From the NCBI RefSeq assembly GCF_028769735.1, contig NC_088177.1:22729599-22793598 (forward strand): a DNA stretch of 64,000 nucleotides, read 5' to 3'. A program made the translations under genes and the position numbers. This document shows positions 10,535-21,871 of the stretch, piece by piece. The notes below the pieces were generated by a model. It was not told where the DNA came from, ran no database searches, and saw only the letters and a program-made list of their open reading frames with translations. Numbering within the stretch: position 1 is the first letter of the stretch; each line of letters opens with the position of its first letter. The stretch comes from Zonotrichia leucophrys gambelii (taxonomy: Eukaryota > Chordata > Aves > Passeriformes > Passerellidae).

Positions 10535-10816
10535 CCAAGCAGTTAATCAGCTTCACGCAGCAGTTACAAGATGTTGTTGCTAAAGCAAAAGACTCCATGG
10601 CAACTTTTGAATGTGAAACATCAGAGCCCTTTGTGAAAGTGAAATGGTTTAAGGATGGAATTGAGATTCATTCTGGAGACAAGTACAGGATGCACTCAGA
10701 CAGAAAGGCTCACTTTCTTTCCGTATTAACAATTGACATGTCTGATGCTGATGACTATAGCTGTGCACTGGTAGAAGATGAATCTGTAAAAACCACTGCA
10801 AAGCTTACTGTTGAAG
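10535..10816 (+). CDS. TTN: TTN exon: Ig I2 (human exon 29 equivalent)
   Basis: Ninety-four codons, phase 1 to 1. Completes Ala, then [40 protein letters not shown] carries B Cys and core Trp; [13 protein letters not shown] has an F-strand Cys. First of the single-exon Igs of the proximal tandem segment. Acceptor tttgcag, donor GAAG|GTAAGA. Confidence 0.96.
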
Positions 10817-11088
10817 GTAAGAAGCATACAACTCAGTACCATGACATACTGTTAAAGTGAAATCAGCTTCAGAAAGAAATAAAAGTATTTAAACAGACAT
10901 CTAACACCCTTAGAGATGTGGAGCTGCTTTCATACTTTTGGAATCCAGTATGAAAGTCTAGAGATGTATTTATGTAAAATGGTTACACTATATATCTATA
11001 TCCATTCCCTTAGGCTCATTTAATAACTTTTTTTTTCTTCAGGAGAATCTAATCAAGCTTGTTTACAAATGTAATTATTTGCCTTTAG

Positions 11089-11355
11089 GTGCTGCAATTG
11101 AGTTTATTAAAGAACTTGAGGATGTTGAAGCGCCAGAATCCTTCTCAGCTGAACTTGAATGTGAGGTTTTCCCAGAAGATGCGGAGGGGAAATGGTATCA
11201 TGGTGATGTTGAGCTCACTTCTAGTCTTAAACATGTGATTGCATCCCGCCGTGGTCGCCAGACCCTCACTATTAAAGATATTAATAAAGATGATCAAGGA
11301 GAATATAGTTATGTTGTTGATGGAAAAAGGACTCAATGCAAACTGAAGATGAAGC
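11089..11355 (+). CDS. TTN: TTN exon: Ig I3 (human exon 30 equivalent)
   Basis: Eighty-nine codons. GAAIEFIKELEDVEAPESFS, AELECEVFPEDAEGKWYHGD and GEYSYVVDGKRTQCKLKMK. The F strand reads YSY, so the disulfide-position Cys is missing, and a Cys sits in strand G (TQCKL) as in human. Donor AAGC|GTAAGC. Confidence 0.95.
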
Positions 11356-11498
11356 GTAAGCATTTTTTACATTGTCTATATACTATCATTTTTCTATTTT
11401 ATAGCATGTACTATAGCTGTATCATTGTTTCCCAGAAAGCTTTAATGTTCAATATTCTGCCTCTTATAAGTATTCATTAACTTCATTTAATTCTGCAG

Positions 11499-11771
11499 CT
11501 CGTCCCATGGCAATTCTTCAAGGACTAACTGACCAAAGAGTCTGTGAGGGAGATATTGTGCAACTTGAAGTCAAAGTCTCCCTAGAAAATGCAGAAGGTG
11601 TCTGGATGAAAGATGGCCAAGAAATTCAGTCAAGTGACCGTATTCATATTGTGCTGGATAAACAATCACATATGTTGCTCATAGAAGATGCCACAAAGGA
11701 AGATAGTGGAACTTACTCTTTTAGTGTTCCTGACCTTGAGCTGTCAACCACTGGACAGATCACAGTTTACA
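11499..11771 (+). CDS. TTN: TTN exon: Ig I4 (human exon 31 equivalent)
   Basis: Ninety-one codons. PRPMAILQGLTDQRVCEGDI, VQLEVKVSLENAEGVWMKDG, EDSGTYSFSVPDL. No B- or F-strand Cys; the single Cys lies before strand B (RVCEGD). Phase 1 to 1; donor TACA|GTAAGT. Confidence 0.95.
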
Positions 11772-11878
11772 GTAAGTCACTATGATGATTTTGAAGGTGT
11801 GTTTGATTTTTGGCTCCTTTAGGATTACTTTTTAAAGACATAGCTTTTCTGATGATGACTATTTTTGTAACTTGGCAG

Positions 11879-12142
11879 GCGTGGAAATAGTGGTGCCTCT
11901 AGAAGATCTTCATGTAATTGAAGGAACAAAAGCCATCCTTGAATGTAAAGTTTCAGCACCTGATGTGTCCTCCTCAAAATGGTACCTAAATGATAATCAA
12001 ATAAAGCCTGATGAACGTGTGCAAGCTGTATGTAAAGGCGCCAAACAGAGGCTGGTGCTCACCAGAACCCATGCATCAGATGCAGGACGCTATAAGCTAA
12101 TGGTTGGCAAAGTGGAAACAAGCTGCAATGTCACAGTTGAAG
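11879..12142 (+). CDS. TTN: TTN exon: Ig I5 (human exon 32 equivalent)
   Basis: Eighty-eight codons. SVEIVVPLEDLHVIEGTKAI, LECKVSAPDVSSSKWYLNDN, ASDAGRYKLMVGKVETSCNV: B Cys present, F strand YKL without Cys, second Cys in strand G. Donor GAAG|GTTGGT. Confidence 0.95.
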
Positions 12143-12242
12143 GTTGGTGTTTCTTAAGAAGCACAGTTCTTTGTGAAATGATTTCTTTGAAAACAAAACT
12201 AGTGGAAACAACTAATAAATTTATGATTTATTCTTTTTATAG

Positions 12243-12503
12243 AAATTGAGATTATTAGAGGTCTTCATGACATCACCTGCACTGAAACACAGAATGTGTC
12301 CTTTGAGGTCGAGCTCTCCCATTCAGGGATTGATGTAATTTGGCATTTCAAAGGCCAACCCATACAGGCTGGTCCGAAATATAAAATTGAAGCACGTGGC
12401 AAAATATACAAATTGACAGTGGTGAAGATGATGAAAGATGATGAAGGAGAATATGTCTTTTATGCTGGAGAGAAGAAAACATCTGGGAAGCTTATAGTAG
12501 CAG
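12243..12503 (+). CDS. TTN: TTN exon: Ig I6 (human exon 33 equivalent)
   Basis: Eighty-seven codons. EIEIIRGLHDITCTETQNVS, FEVELSHSGIDVIWHFKGQP, DDEGEYVFYAGEKKTSGK. Both canonical Cys absent; one Cys (ITCTET) lies ahead of strand B. Acceptor ttttatag, donor GCAG|GTTAGT. Confidence 0.95.
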
Positions 12504-13011
12504 GTTAGTAGGGTTAAAGTCCAAGGTTTTTATTTCACTGTGATTTAGAAAGTACCCAATGGACTTGGAGCAACAGTGCTGTTCCAGTGGGAGTTTGTCT
12601 TTAATTTATCCTTTTTTTTATGTTCTCCTTGCCTTTCCCCTTATCTTTTGTGATTAGTATAATTTGAATCCTCAAATCTGCTGTGTTAATATATTTTGCT
12701 AGATCAGAAGAACAGTATGAAATGCTGTATTATGCTTTTGATGTAATTACTGTAAGAAAGAGGTTTTGTCTTGTGCATTCTCAGTATACCTGTGCTGAGG
12801 ATAAAATAAAAGATAAAAACTAGGATGGAAATAAGAAACATATTTTTGTAATGTTCAGGTCATATTGTACTCCTGATTTTCCCCAGAGCTCAGAATGACT
12901 ATGGCCATGCTGCAAATTAGGGCAAAGAATTCCAGCATCTACTTTTTATTTCTGTTTGGGGGAAAGCTGAACAGCAACACAACAAAAGAATGTGCTTTTT
13001 CTTCCTAACAG
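12504..13011 (+). other. TTN: Intron between I6 and I7
   Basis: 508 bases, AT-rich; no recognised element. Confidence 0.7.
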
Positions 13012-13272
13012 GCGGTGCCATTTCAAAGCCTCTCAGTGACCTGACTGTGGCTGAGTCCCAGACAGCTGTTTTTGAATGTGAGGTGGCAAATCCTGAATCA
13101 GAGGGCCAGTGGCTACAAAATGGTAGACCACTAGCTATGACAGATCAGTACCGTGCTGAATCTGATGGTGTGAAAAGAAGGCTTGTTATCCCTGCAACCA
13201 AACTGGAGGACATGGGGGAATACAGCTATGAAATAGCAAGCTCAAAGACATCTGCCAAACTGAAGGTTGAAG
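13012..13272 (+). CDS. TTN: TTN exon: Ig I7 (human exon 34 equivalent)
   Basis: Eighty-seven codons. GGAISKPLSDLTVAESQTAV, FECEVANPESEGQWLQNG, GEYSYEIASSKTSAKLKVE. B Cys present, F strand YSY. Acceptor cctaacag, donor GAAG|GTCAGC. Confidence 0.95.
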
Positions 13273-13704
13273 GTCAGCATTTTCTATAGTTAACTGATGT
13301 CTTTGAGATTTATTCCAGCATCACTCACTCTATCTTGGACCAGTACTTAAGACACAAGTAAAATAAAATAAACCAAATAAAAAACCCCAAACAAACAAAA
13401 CCCTGAGCCTATCCAATAACAACAATGACAAAAACTAAACAAGCAAATTCCCAACCAACCAACCAACCAACAAAACAGACAAATAAAACTCCAAAAACTC
13501 CAGAAACCAGATATTTCTCATGGATACTACAAGTAAAGCTTCCTTACTGTGTTCCCAGCACACTACTTTGCTGGAAAGTGTACAAACTACTATATACATA
13601 AAATGAAGCAGGATTATTCAGTTTTATTAAAATTCAATTTTAGGCTTTAATTTTGATCTATTTTGTCAAGGTTTTTTTTCTATTTTCTTCCTTTTTTTTT
13701 CTAG
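13273..13704 (+). other. TTN: Intron between I7 and I8 with A-rich simple sequence
   Basis: 432 bases. About 13357-13505 is A/C-only-like low complexity, including an (AACC)n run near 13450-13473. Nothing else recognised. Confidence 0.75.
13357..13505 (+). repeat. A-rich low-complexity tract with short (AACC)n
   Basis: The tract is dominated by aaaataaaac and caaacaaaac strings and holds five tandem ccaa units (ccaaccaaccaaccaaccaac). It could be a decayed poly-A/simple repeat; no retroposon body is attached. Confidence 0.75.
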
Positions 13705-13968
13705 CTGTTAAGATCAAGAAAACCCTAAAGAACTTAACTGTGACAGAATCACAGGAGGCAGTTTTCAGTGTAGAACTGACCCACCCTGATGTGAAAGGAG
13801 CTCTATGGATTAAAAATGGTGTTGAACTTGAATCAAGTGACAAATATGAAATTACAGTGAAAGGAACTGTTCACACACTGAGAATCAAAAACTGTGTTGT
13901 CACTGATGAGTCTGTTTACAGCTTTAAACTTGGAAAAATAGGAGCAAATGCCAGACTTCATGTGGAAA
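13705..13968 (+). CDS. TTN: TTN exon: Ig I8 (human exon 35 equivalent)
   Basis: Eighty-eight codons. AVKIKKTLKNLTVTESQEAV, FSVELTHPDVKGALWIKNGV, DESVYSFKLGKIGANARLHVE. No canonical disulfide Cys; a single Cys precedes strand F (KNCVVTDE). Ends in phase 1 with donor GAAA|GTAAGC. Confidence 0.95.
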
Positions 13969-14059
13969 GTAAGCTAATCTGGTTTGAATATTTGCTGCAA
14001 TGTGTGTTTTGAATTCATATCATACACAGTGCTGAATATTGCTAACTTTTTTCCTCAAG

Positions 14060-14320
14060 CTGTCAAGATCATCAAAAAGCCAAAGGATGTGACTGCTTTG
14101 GAAAATGCTGTTGTCTCATTTGAACTGAGTGTTTCCCATGATACTGTACCAGTCCGCTGGTTCCATAAAAATATTGAGCTTAAACAAAGTGATAAATACA
14201 AGATGATCTCTCAAAGGAAAGTTCACAAACTTATGCTGCACAACATATCTCCCGATGACGCTGGGGAATACACAGCTCTTGTTGGGCAAATCGAGTGCAA
14301 AGCAAAACTGTTTGTGGAAA
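14060..14320 (+). CDS. TTN: TTN exon: Ig I9 (human exon 36 equivalent)
   Basis: Eighty-seven codons. TVKIIKKPKDVTALENAVVS, PVRWFHKNIELKQSDKYKM, DDAGEYTALVGQIECKAKLF. B strand lacks Cys; the only Cys is in strand G (IECKA). Nearly identical to human. Confidence 0.95.
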
Positions 14321-14466
14321 GTAAGTATTGTAAGAAAGTAGCTATATGAATTGTTGCACCAACACTGAGCAACTTGACACTTCATTGCCTATTATCCTTG
14401 GTTTTTTGCAGTCTTCCAAACATACTAACCTTTAGAAAATTCTCTCTTTTTTCCCCATAATTTTAG

Positions 14467-14727
14467 GCATACACATCACAAAGACCATGAAAAGTATTGA
14501 GATCCCTGAGACCAAAACTGCCTCTTTTGAATGTGAAGTTTCTCATTTCAATGTGCCAGCTGTCTGGCTGAAAAATGGTGTGGAGATTGAAATGAGTGAA
14601 AAGTTCAAAATAGTTGTCCAAGGGAAACTCCATCAGCTCAATATAATGAACACCAGCAGTGAAGACTCTGCAGAATACACTTTTGTCTGTGGAAATGATA
14701 GAGTCAGCGCAACCCTGACTGTAAAAC
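14467..14727 (+). CDS. TTN: TTN exon: Ig I10 (human exon 37 equivalent)
   Basis: Eighty-seven codons. SIHITKTMKSIEIPETKTAS, FECEVSHFNVPAVWLKNGVE, DSAEYTFVCGNDRVSATLTV. B Cys is present and the partner Cys is displaced two residues (YTFVC). Donor AAAC|GTATGT. Confidence 0.95.
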
Positions 14728-15141
14728 GTATGTAAAGATTAAATTAACCAGAATATTTTACAGTTACCAGTAATAAGTTTGTGTTAACACATGGACTTAA
14801 TGATATTCTGACAAAACCAGCAGACTGTAGAGGCGTTTTTGAACAACACTAATAGCCACAACAGCATGTTTTAAAAGCGATTTAGAAGTGGTGAACTTGG
14901 AAGTCAGATCCTGTGTTCTTATCTTTAGGTCACCATAGGAGACTGAATTTGGATTCCTATGTCATTCAGTAGTTGTGGGACATTTAATTGTAATACTGAT
15001 TCTGAACACAAAATGTATGTTTTCATATTTCCAAAATCTTCTTAAAGAAGTTGAAGCATCTCTAATCTGGTTAACATGCATTTAAAATAAAGTAAAACAG
15101 AATGGAAAAAAAGCAAACCATGTCCATTCCTTTCCTTTTAG
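14728..15141 (+). other. TTN: Intron between I10 and I11
   Basis: 414 bases; no recognised element. Confidence 0.7.
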
Positions 15142-15402
15142 CCATCCTAATTACCTCCATGCTAAAAGACATCAATGCCGAAGAGAAAGATACAATAACC
15201 TTTGAAGTTACTGTTAATTATGAAGGCATCTCATATAAATGGTTAAAGAATGGAGTAGAAATAAAATCAACTGATAAATGCCAGATACGAACAAAGAAGC
15301 TTACACACTCCCTCTCCATAAGGAATGTGCATTTTGGTGATGCAGCAGAATATACTTTTGTTGCTGGAAAAGCAGCTTCATCAGCCACTTTATATGTGGA
15401 AG
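15142..15402 (+). CDS. TTN: TTN exon: Ig I11 (human exon 38 equivalent)
   Basis: Eighty-seven codons. PILITSMLKDINAEEKDTIT, YEGISYKWLKNGVEIKSTDK, GDAAEYTFVAGKAASSATLY. No B or F Cys. One of the most conserved Igs in this window against recalled human. Confidence 0.95.
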
Positions 15403-15487
15403 GTATTTGCTCTCTTGATTTGTATGTTTAGCGATTTCTCGGGCTTAAATATCATCACAGCACTCATTCTACTTTTTTCTGCCCTAG

Positions 15488-15629
15488 CTCGTCACATTGA
15501 GTTTAGGAAGCATATTAAAGACATCAAAGTGGTGGAGAAGAAGAGGGCTATTTTTGAATGTGAAGTTTCAGAACCTGACATTCAGGTCCAGTGGATGAAG
15601 GATGGGCAAGAACTCCAGATTGGTGATAG
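15488..15629 (+). CDS. TTN: TTN exon: first half of Ig I12 (human exon 39 equivalent)
   Basis: ARHIEFRKHIKDIKVVEKKR, AIFECEVSEPDIQVQWMKDG and QELQIGDR: strands A-D with B Cys and core Trp. Phase 1 in, phase 2 out (ATAG|GTAAAT), so it cannot be skipped alone without a frameshift. Confidence 0.95.
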
Positions 15630-15718
15630 GTAAATTATTGCTTGTAGACCATATTAACTTTTGGAGTGTGTTTTCCCCCAGGAAATATCTAGCTCACTTT
15701 CTTTTCTGATGTGCTCAG

Positions 15719-15884
15719 GATGAAAATTCAGAGAGAGAAATACGTCCATCGTCTCATCATTGCTTCCACAAAGATGTCTGATGCTGGTCAGTACACTGTA
15801 GTAGCAGGTGGAAACACATCCAGTGCCAATTTGATTGTGGAAGGTCGTGACATCCGCATCAGAAGTGCCCAGAAAGATATTCAG
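15719..15884 (+). CDS. TTN: TTN exon: second half of Ig I12 and start of I13 (human exon 40 equivalent)
   Basis: MKIQREKYVHRLIIASTKMS, DAGQYTVVAGGNTSSANLIV, then GRDIRIRSAQKDIQ, the A strand of I13. Phase 2 in, 0 out; donor TCAG|GTAAGG. Confidence 0.95.
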
Positions 15885-16083
15885 GTAAGGCCTATACAGA
15901 TGAATAAATATTTCATAGCTTTGTGACTCAAAGAATAATGCAAGGGAAGAGCAACAATATCTAACCAGAAAGAGTCATAGCACAAAAATCTGTAATCATA
16001 AGGTCAGAACCTTCACCTAAGAAACTGGAGAGTGAACCAGAGGAAAAACCAATATTACTTCTATTATTTATTCTTTTACAAAG

Positions 16084-16315
16084 GTCATTGAGAGACAAAG
16101 AGCTGAAATTGAATTTGAAGTCAATGAAGATGACATCGAACCGCAGTGGTACAAGGATGGTATTGAGATCAACTTCCAGTATGAGGAAAGATACAAGTAT
16201 GTGGTGGAAAGGAGAGTCCATCGAATGAGCATCTTTGAAACCACTTACTCTGACGCTGGAGAGTATACTTTTGTTGCGGGACGGAATAGGAGTTCTGTTA
16301 TTCTTTATGTGAATG
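16084..16315 (+). CDS. TTN: TTN exon: remainder of Ig I13 (human exon 41 equivalent)
   Basis: VIERQRAEIEFEVNEDDIEP, QWYKDGIEINFQYEERYKYV, DAGEYTFVAGRNRSSVILYV. No canonical Cys. Phase 0 in, 1 out; acceptor ttacaaag is weaker than its neighbours but frame and homology fix it. Confidence 0.94.
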
Positions 16316-16879
16316 GTATGTGGCCCCACAACCAATGTTTTGATTGTATTTATTACTCAGTGGTTTTCTGATTCTTATATGGCTTCTCTGGAATTCTAAC
16401 TCTTCAAAGAAAAAAAAAATCAAAGAGATCATTTGGAACACTACAGAATTCCTCATGTACATAGATGTTTCTTGCCCTATTGAAGTAGCTGGCTAGTGGA
16501 TGAAAATATCATAGCAGTTCTTTTCCTATGGTATTTACTTAGGCCAGAAAATTCTTGAGTCTAAATAAAACAACTTTGTTCAAATGGACAAATATGCCTT
16601 TCCAGAGTGATCAGCCTAACAATTCTTGGAAACATTTTGCTAGAAACACTTGCACTAACACAGCCAATTATGTTAAGGCACTTGCTGCTAAATCATTCCC
16701 CCTGTATCAAGGATGAGGGCAGATTTTCATGGACACATAAGATTAGGAATAATAAGGGTTTGTTTTGCTAATTCTTTGCAAATAGTTTTCAATCACTAAT
16801 AACATCAATAATGAGATTTCTCTCTCTTTCCTTCTTTCTCCTATCTCTCTTTGCCACCTCACTTTCCCCCAATTTCCAG
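16316..16879 (+). other. TTN: Intron between I13 and I14
   Basis: 564 bases ending in a long CT-rich tract (about 16815-16870). No element recognised. Confidence 0.7.
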
Positions 16880-17164
16880 CTCCAGAGCCACCCCAGATTA
16901 TTCGGGAGCTAGAGCCAACAACTGTGGAGTCTGGCAAACCTGCCCGCTTTTGTGCTATTGTATCAGGCAAACCCCAGCCCAAAATTTCCTGGTACAAAGA
17001 TGATCAACAGCTTTCTCCAGGTTTCAAGTGCAAATTTCTTCATGATGCACAAGAATATACTCTATTGCTGATTGAAACTTTCCCTGAAGATGAAGCAGTG
17101 TACACCTGTGAAGCAAAAAATGACTATGGAGTAGCTACAACTTCAGCTTCACTTTCAGTTGAAA
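16880..17164 (+). CDS. TTN: TTN exon: Ig I14 (human exon 42 equivalent)
   Basis: Ninety-five codons. [60 protein letters not shown]. Unlike I3-I13 it has the canonical F-strand Cys and an ordinary I-set length. Donor GAAA|GTGAGT. Confidence 0.96.
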
Positions 17165-17251
17165 GTGAGTTTCCTATGCTCTTAACAATGTCTGTGAAAT
17201 GAAATTTTCATTCTTCATCTTTAAAAATCACTTTTTCCTCTTTTTCTTTAG

Positions 17252-17377
17252 TTCCAGAAGTTGTCTCTCCTGAGCTAGAAATGCCAGTGTATCCGCCTGC
17301 TGTCATAATACCACTACGTGATGCTGTTACATCTGAGGGACATTCTGCTTGTTTTCAGTGCAGAGCTTCTGGAACAG
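17252..17377 (+). CDS. TTN: TTN exon: linker and first strands of Ig I15 (human exon 43 equivalent)
   Basis: Forty-two codons: IPEVVSPELEMPVYPPAVII, then LRDAVTSEGHSACFQCRASG, with the B-strand Cys, stopping before the core Trp. Phase 1 to 1. The rest of the domain is two kilobases away. Confidence 0.95.
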
Positions 17378-19435
17378 GTGGGTTTAATGACATCCTATAC
17401 ATCTCTCCATCTGTCAAAATTTTTCATCTTGAACTCAGAAAAAAATTCAGCAATATATGCGCTCAGATCAGTCTTCCCCTAGAAGTACAGATATTTGATA
17501 CACACACAGCCAAGTGTTACTAACAAGTTTCACTTAAGCACATCAAAGGATGGAAGTTTGAAACTGTCATAAACATATTAAGTGTTTCTAAAAAGATCTG
17601 TTTATCATAATTTCTCATAGTTTATCTTTGGAAACTTCTCAGCATTTTAAATGCTAACTGATGTTGGAAAACTCTGTCAGTAAGACACAGAGAGAAAAGC
17701 AGTACTGCATCAAATAAACATGAATTTCTGAAGACACACACTGCCATGTCCTTAACTACACAAACTGACCGAAACCGTGACTCAACCTTTCTCCTAATAT
17801 TTCTAAGTATCATTCTGCAAACACTAAACTCTGGTTACTTTCTTTATCCTAGCACAAAAAGTGTTTGCTAATTGTCCTTTGAGGTGTAGATTTTACTTGA
17901 ATAAGTTTTTTGATTTAGATACATAGAATGTCACTCTGCAATTAAAATATCTTTTCCTTAACACACATTCAAATAAAGCTACTTTTCTCCACTTAGCAAA
18001 TGGCCTTGAGTATGACTACTAGTGAAATATTCACATAGTAAACTGCAGAGTAAGATCCAGTTCACAACCCAAAGAATTTAAAATTATTAATTATTATTTC
18101 AAGACAAACAAAACTCCAAATTAAAAAATAATCCTATTTGACAGCTATATAAAAATCAATACAAATTGGTTATACACACATATATGCAAATATATATAAT
18201 TTGCATTACCATCCCTTGAAATAAAACTCCATTTAAAAAAAAAAGCTTTAGAAAAATTCTGATTCTGCTTCAGAAATTATATTTTGGAAATACTGGCCCA
18301 CCCTTTGTGCAATGCATGCTAGTGTAATATTTTTTAATAGAACTGTACTTATGTAAATGTGGAAGCTGCATTTATAGCACAGAATATAAGGACCCTTTCA
18401 TCTAGATCACCCATCATAGAATCATTTAGGTAGAAAAATACCTCAAAGATCATTAAGTCAAATTATTAACCCAGAACGGCCAAGTCCAGAAATAAACCAT
18501 GTCCCTAACTGCCAAATCTACAGGGCTTTTGAAAACCTGCAGGGACTGTGACTCTACACTTCACTGGGCAGCCTGCTCCAATGCTTGACAACCCTTGCAA
18601 TGAAGTAATTTTTCCTATTGAAAATCTCCTTTATTGAATACACTATGCAAATGCATTTGCATACCTCTCACTTGTGTTACAAAACCTTTTATATTAGGTT
18701 AGGTAACACGTGATTGCAAGTACAATTGTTTAATGGTAGGCATTGAGCAACTGGCTATTGAAAACACTCTTCTGATAACAGTAATAACACACTGCTTCAG
18801 TAACAACATATGATTGATGATGTAGTACAGTGACAGATGGAGAGAAAAAGCTAAAATCTGATTTAATCCACTCCTGTAATCTGCTTTAATCCACTCCTGT
18901 CTACAAGAATCTGTACAAGTAATACATTTTATATAGGAATATATAAATCTTTCTTGAGAAATATGACAAGTAATATTTGCAACAAAAAGAAGGAAACTTC
19001 TGTGCTTAGCAGAAGAATGATCTGTTTTAATTTCTTAACCTGACTAGCTCAAGCCAGATATTTTATAGCCTGTTTAACCATGCAACTGTAGCAAAATCAC
19101 ATTTTTAAAAATATACTTTCTCTGACTTTAGCCATACAAAAATATTTTTAAATTTTTACACTAAGAGAATCAAGGAAGAGTGATTTTTAGTCAATAACAT
19201 ATCAGCACCAGAATCAGTTTTCCCATACAAATATTTCCAGTGCACAAATCAAAACCTAAAGCAACAGGCAGGTCACTTTCCACTCATCACATTTTACCAG
19301 AATAATATAAGGCACATTTAAATTTAAATGTTTGTGTTTAATACTTTTGAAAGATATAAATATAAAAATAGCATTTACTTGCTAGTATAATATCATAACT
19401 TAGACCTTTTTGTTTTCTATCTTTTGCCTGAGTAG
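17378..19435 (+). other. TTN: Long intron inside Ig I15, with a CR1 fragment
   Basis: 2,058 bases, AT-rich, with TA-rich patches (about 18170-18205) and a CR1 remnant at 18413-18640. I see no hidden exon. Confidence 0.7.
18413..18640 (-). mobile_element. CR1 LINE 3' fragment
   Basis: The + strand reads atcatagaatcatttaggta, then aaaccatgtccctaactgcc, ggcagcctgctccaatgctt and gacaaccctt. This is the reverse complement of the 3' end of an avian CR1, truncated at its 5' side, so the element is on the minus strand. It is less decayed than the copy near 3847. Confidence 0.88.
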
Positions 19436-19624
19436 ATCTGAAAGTATCTTGGTACAGCAAAGAGAAGGAGATCAAGCCATCACGTTTTTTCAGAATGACT
19501 CAATTTGAAGACACTTACCAGCTGGAGATTGCTGAAGCTTATCCAGAGGATGAAGGAATCTATACCTTTGTGGCGAGCAATTCTGTGGGCCAAGTGACCA
19601 GCACTGCCACCTTGAAGTTAGAAG
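19436..19624 (+). CDS. TTN: TTN exon: second half of Ig I15 (human exon 44 equivalent)
   Basis: Sixty-three codons, phase 1 to 1: DLKVSWYSKEKEIKPSRFFR, EDTYQLEIAEAYPEDEGIY, FVASNSVGQVTSTATLKLE. It closes the constitutive proximal tandem Ig segment. F strand reads YTF without Cys. Donor GAAG|GTACAC. Confidence 0.96.
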
Positions 19625-20303
19625 GTACACTGTGCCATTAAAAAAGTTGTCTTGTTCAGGTCATGTTCCAATAATCATCTTAATATACACTGATACTGAT
19701 ATGTGAGTTGTTGTTTGTCATGTTGTCTTTTAACTCAATTAATTGCTGCTATTTACAATGTCCACAGCATACATTTATGTCTCAAAAATATATGTCATGA
19801 ACAGAAAAAAGTATTTCAAGATTTTTTCATGTTCCATGCCCCCTTTTCATTTACTCCAGTCTTAAAATCTGACATACATCAAAGATGGTAAAAACCTTCT
19901 TTCTAATGAAATTTTTTTGCTTACACATTCTTTGATTTGCCTTGTGAAGACAATCTAGTAGTTTTTGTATGAAATAAATTACTTTGAAGGTTTCGAAAAA
20001 CATCTCAAATAGAGGTATGTAACAGGTACGTGGGCAACTGAAAAGAAATCCTTTACACTCATATGAATTAATGAAACATTGATCAAAATTTTAGAGCAGA
20101 AATATTGTTTGGAGAATTTGCTGTTCTATATTGTTCTTGATATTATTTAGCCATAAATATTTTGTTTTCTTTTTGCATTAGATTTTATAAGTGATGAATG
20201 AGAATAATTCATGCTGTTGTGAGTTAGAAAAAAAACTTGAATGAGAGAGAAAATTCATTGTAGTGTAGGGTAAGAAATTAAAAGTTGGCATGCTTCTTTT
20301 CAG
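19625..20303 (+). other. TTN: Intron before the novex-1-like exon
   Basis: 679 AT-rich bases with nothing recognised. Confidence 0.65.
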
Positions 20304-20678
20304 GATTTAAAAATGTTGAAGAAGTTACATCAGAGTCCCCTTGGCATGTTTCTTCATCTGTTTCACTTAAGGAGGAATCTGTTGGCCAAAGGCCCACCTT
20401 TATCCAGCCTATTTCAAGCTGCAGGGTATGCAGCGGGGAATCAGTCAGATTTCAAGCTAGAGTCTCTGGCAGGCCCAAACCAGAAATCCAGTGGTTTCAT
20501 AATCAACAACTCATGTTGCCAAAAAAAGACTTAGTTTTCCACTTTGATGAGTCTACAGGCACAGCTATACTGATAATAGTAGATGCTTTCTTAGAGCATG
20601 CTGGCCAATACTCTTGCAAGGCAAGAAATAGTGCTGGAGAAACAACTTGTACAGCTACACTTACAGTGACTGCAGAAG
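20304..20678 (+). CDS. TTN: TTN novex-1-like cassette exon (human exon 45 equivalent), one Ig
   Basis: Exactly 125 codons, phase 1 to 1. The published human isoform lengths (N2B 26,926 and novex-1 27,051 residues) differ by the same 125. A 35-residue Ser/Glu-rich lead (GFKNVEEVTSESPWHVSSSV) precedes an I-set Ig starting RPTFIQPISSCRVCSGESVR, with core EIQWFHN and AGQYSCKARNSAGETTC. The B strand reads VRFQA without Cys. Skipping keeps the frame, as expected for an alternative exon. Assignment rests on size and position; expression cannot be judged here. Confidence 0.87.
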
Positions 20679-21292
20679 GTAAAGCCCCATTTTTACTTCA
20701 AAGGGATTCAGTTTGTTGCATACCACACTTTTATGCTGTTACTAATTTTTTCCTTGTTTCACACCTTTTCTTTCCCACCTAACTTTAATAGAACCCTCAG
20801 TAACCCAGCCACTCTCATTTCTTGTCTTTGAGCTGTAACATTTGGAAATTTTCAAGTTTGTATCTCAATATAAGTCAAAGAATAGAAATGCTTTTATGAA
20901 GACATTCAGGATTTTAAAACAAGTGGTTTAATGATCTTTATAGCAGTAACTGAGGTATTTTGCACTACTATGTAGGGAAAAAAAAAAGATAAAAAAGAAA
21001 ATACCTCCTTTAAAAGTGCCATTAAGTTTCCAATACTAAAATGGACCCCTTTGGTGAAAGAAGAGAACAAGCACCAACTGAGTATCAACTGCATGACTAG
21101 TTCAGGCATCACTTGTTATTCATACATGTGAATGGATAACTTCTGTGTCAACAGAGTAGTACGTCTGGCATGCTGTGTTTTCAAATGAAGATCATTCATT
21201 TTCATCCTCCATGCTGTTTGATTTTGTTCAGAGCATGGCCAGTAAAGTTCTTTAGATACTAATGTTCTTGTTTTTGTTACTTGATTACACAG
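20679..21292 (+). other. TTN: Intron between novex-1-like and novex-2-like exons
   Basis: 614 bases; no recognised element. Confidence 0.65.
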
Positions 21293-21871
21293 TGCAAGCC
21301 CTAGATAGGCAAAGTTCTGGGAAAGATGTAAAAGAGTCTATCCGGTCACAGTCTGTATCAGAACTTCATGTTTCTCCTCTCACAAAGAAGAACATTGAAA
21401 CTTATCAAAAAGAATTTAAATCAGTGCAACAACCATCACAGGAATTGCGTGTACAGGTTTTTGAAAGTGTATCAGAAAGTTTGACCATGAAGGCTACATC
21501 AGTTGAAGAAATTAAAGCTGTGCACACCTCAGTCCTTTCTCAAACATCTCAGAGCACCAAAATCTCTATGATGACCTCTCAAGAAAAGAAAGAAGTCCCT
21601 CCAAAGATTCTCTTGCAACTCAGAGACCTAACTGTGAAATGTGGTGATACTGCTCAGTTCATATGTGCCCTAGAAAATGAATTCTATGAGTTTCTATGGG
21701 CCCATGAAGGTAAAAAGATAGAATTGTCTGAAAAATTGAAGATATCACAAAACGGAAATGTTCTTCTGCTCACAATCCTAAATGCCCAGCTGTCAGATCA
21801 AGGACTGTACAGTTGTACTGTGTATAATGACTATGGAGGGACAACAACATCAGCAATACTAACAGTCAAAG
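21293..21871 (+). CDS. TTN: TTN novex-2-like cassette exon (human exon 46 equivalent), one Ig
   Basis: 193 codons, phase 1 to 1, against 192 in human (27,118 minus 26,926). A lead of about 100 residues, rich in Ser, Thr, Gln and Glu (TYQKEFKSVQQPSQELRVQV), has no fold that I recognise. It is followed by an Ig from about 21595: VPPKILLQLRDLTVKCGDTA, QFICALENEFYEFLWAHEG, DQGLYSCTVYNDYGGTTTSA, with B Cys, Trp and F Cys in place. Acceptor gattacacag, donor AAAG|GTGGTT. Confidence 0.87.
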
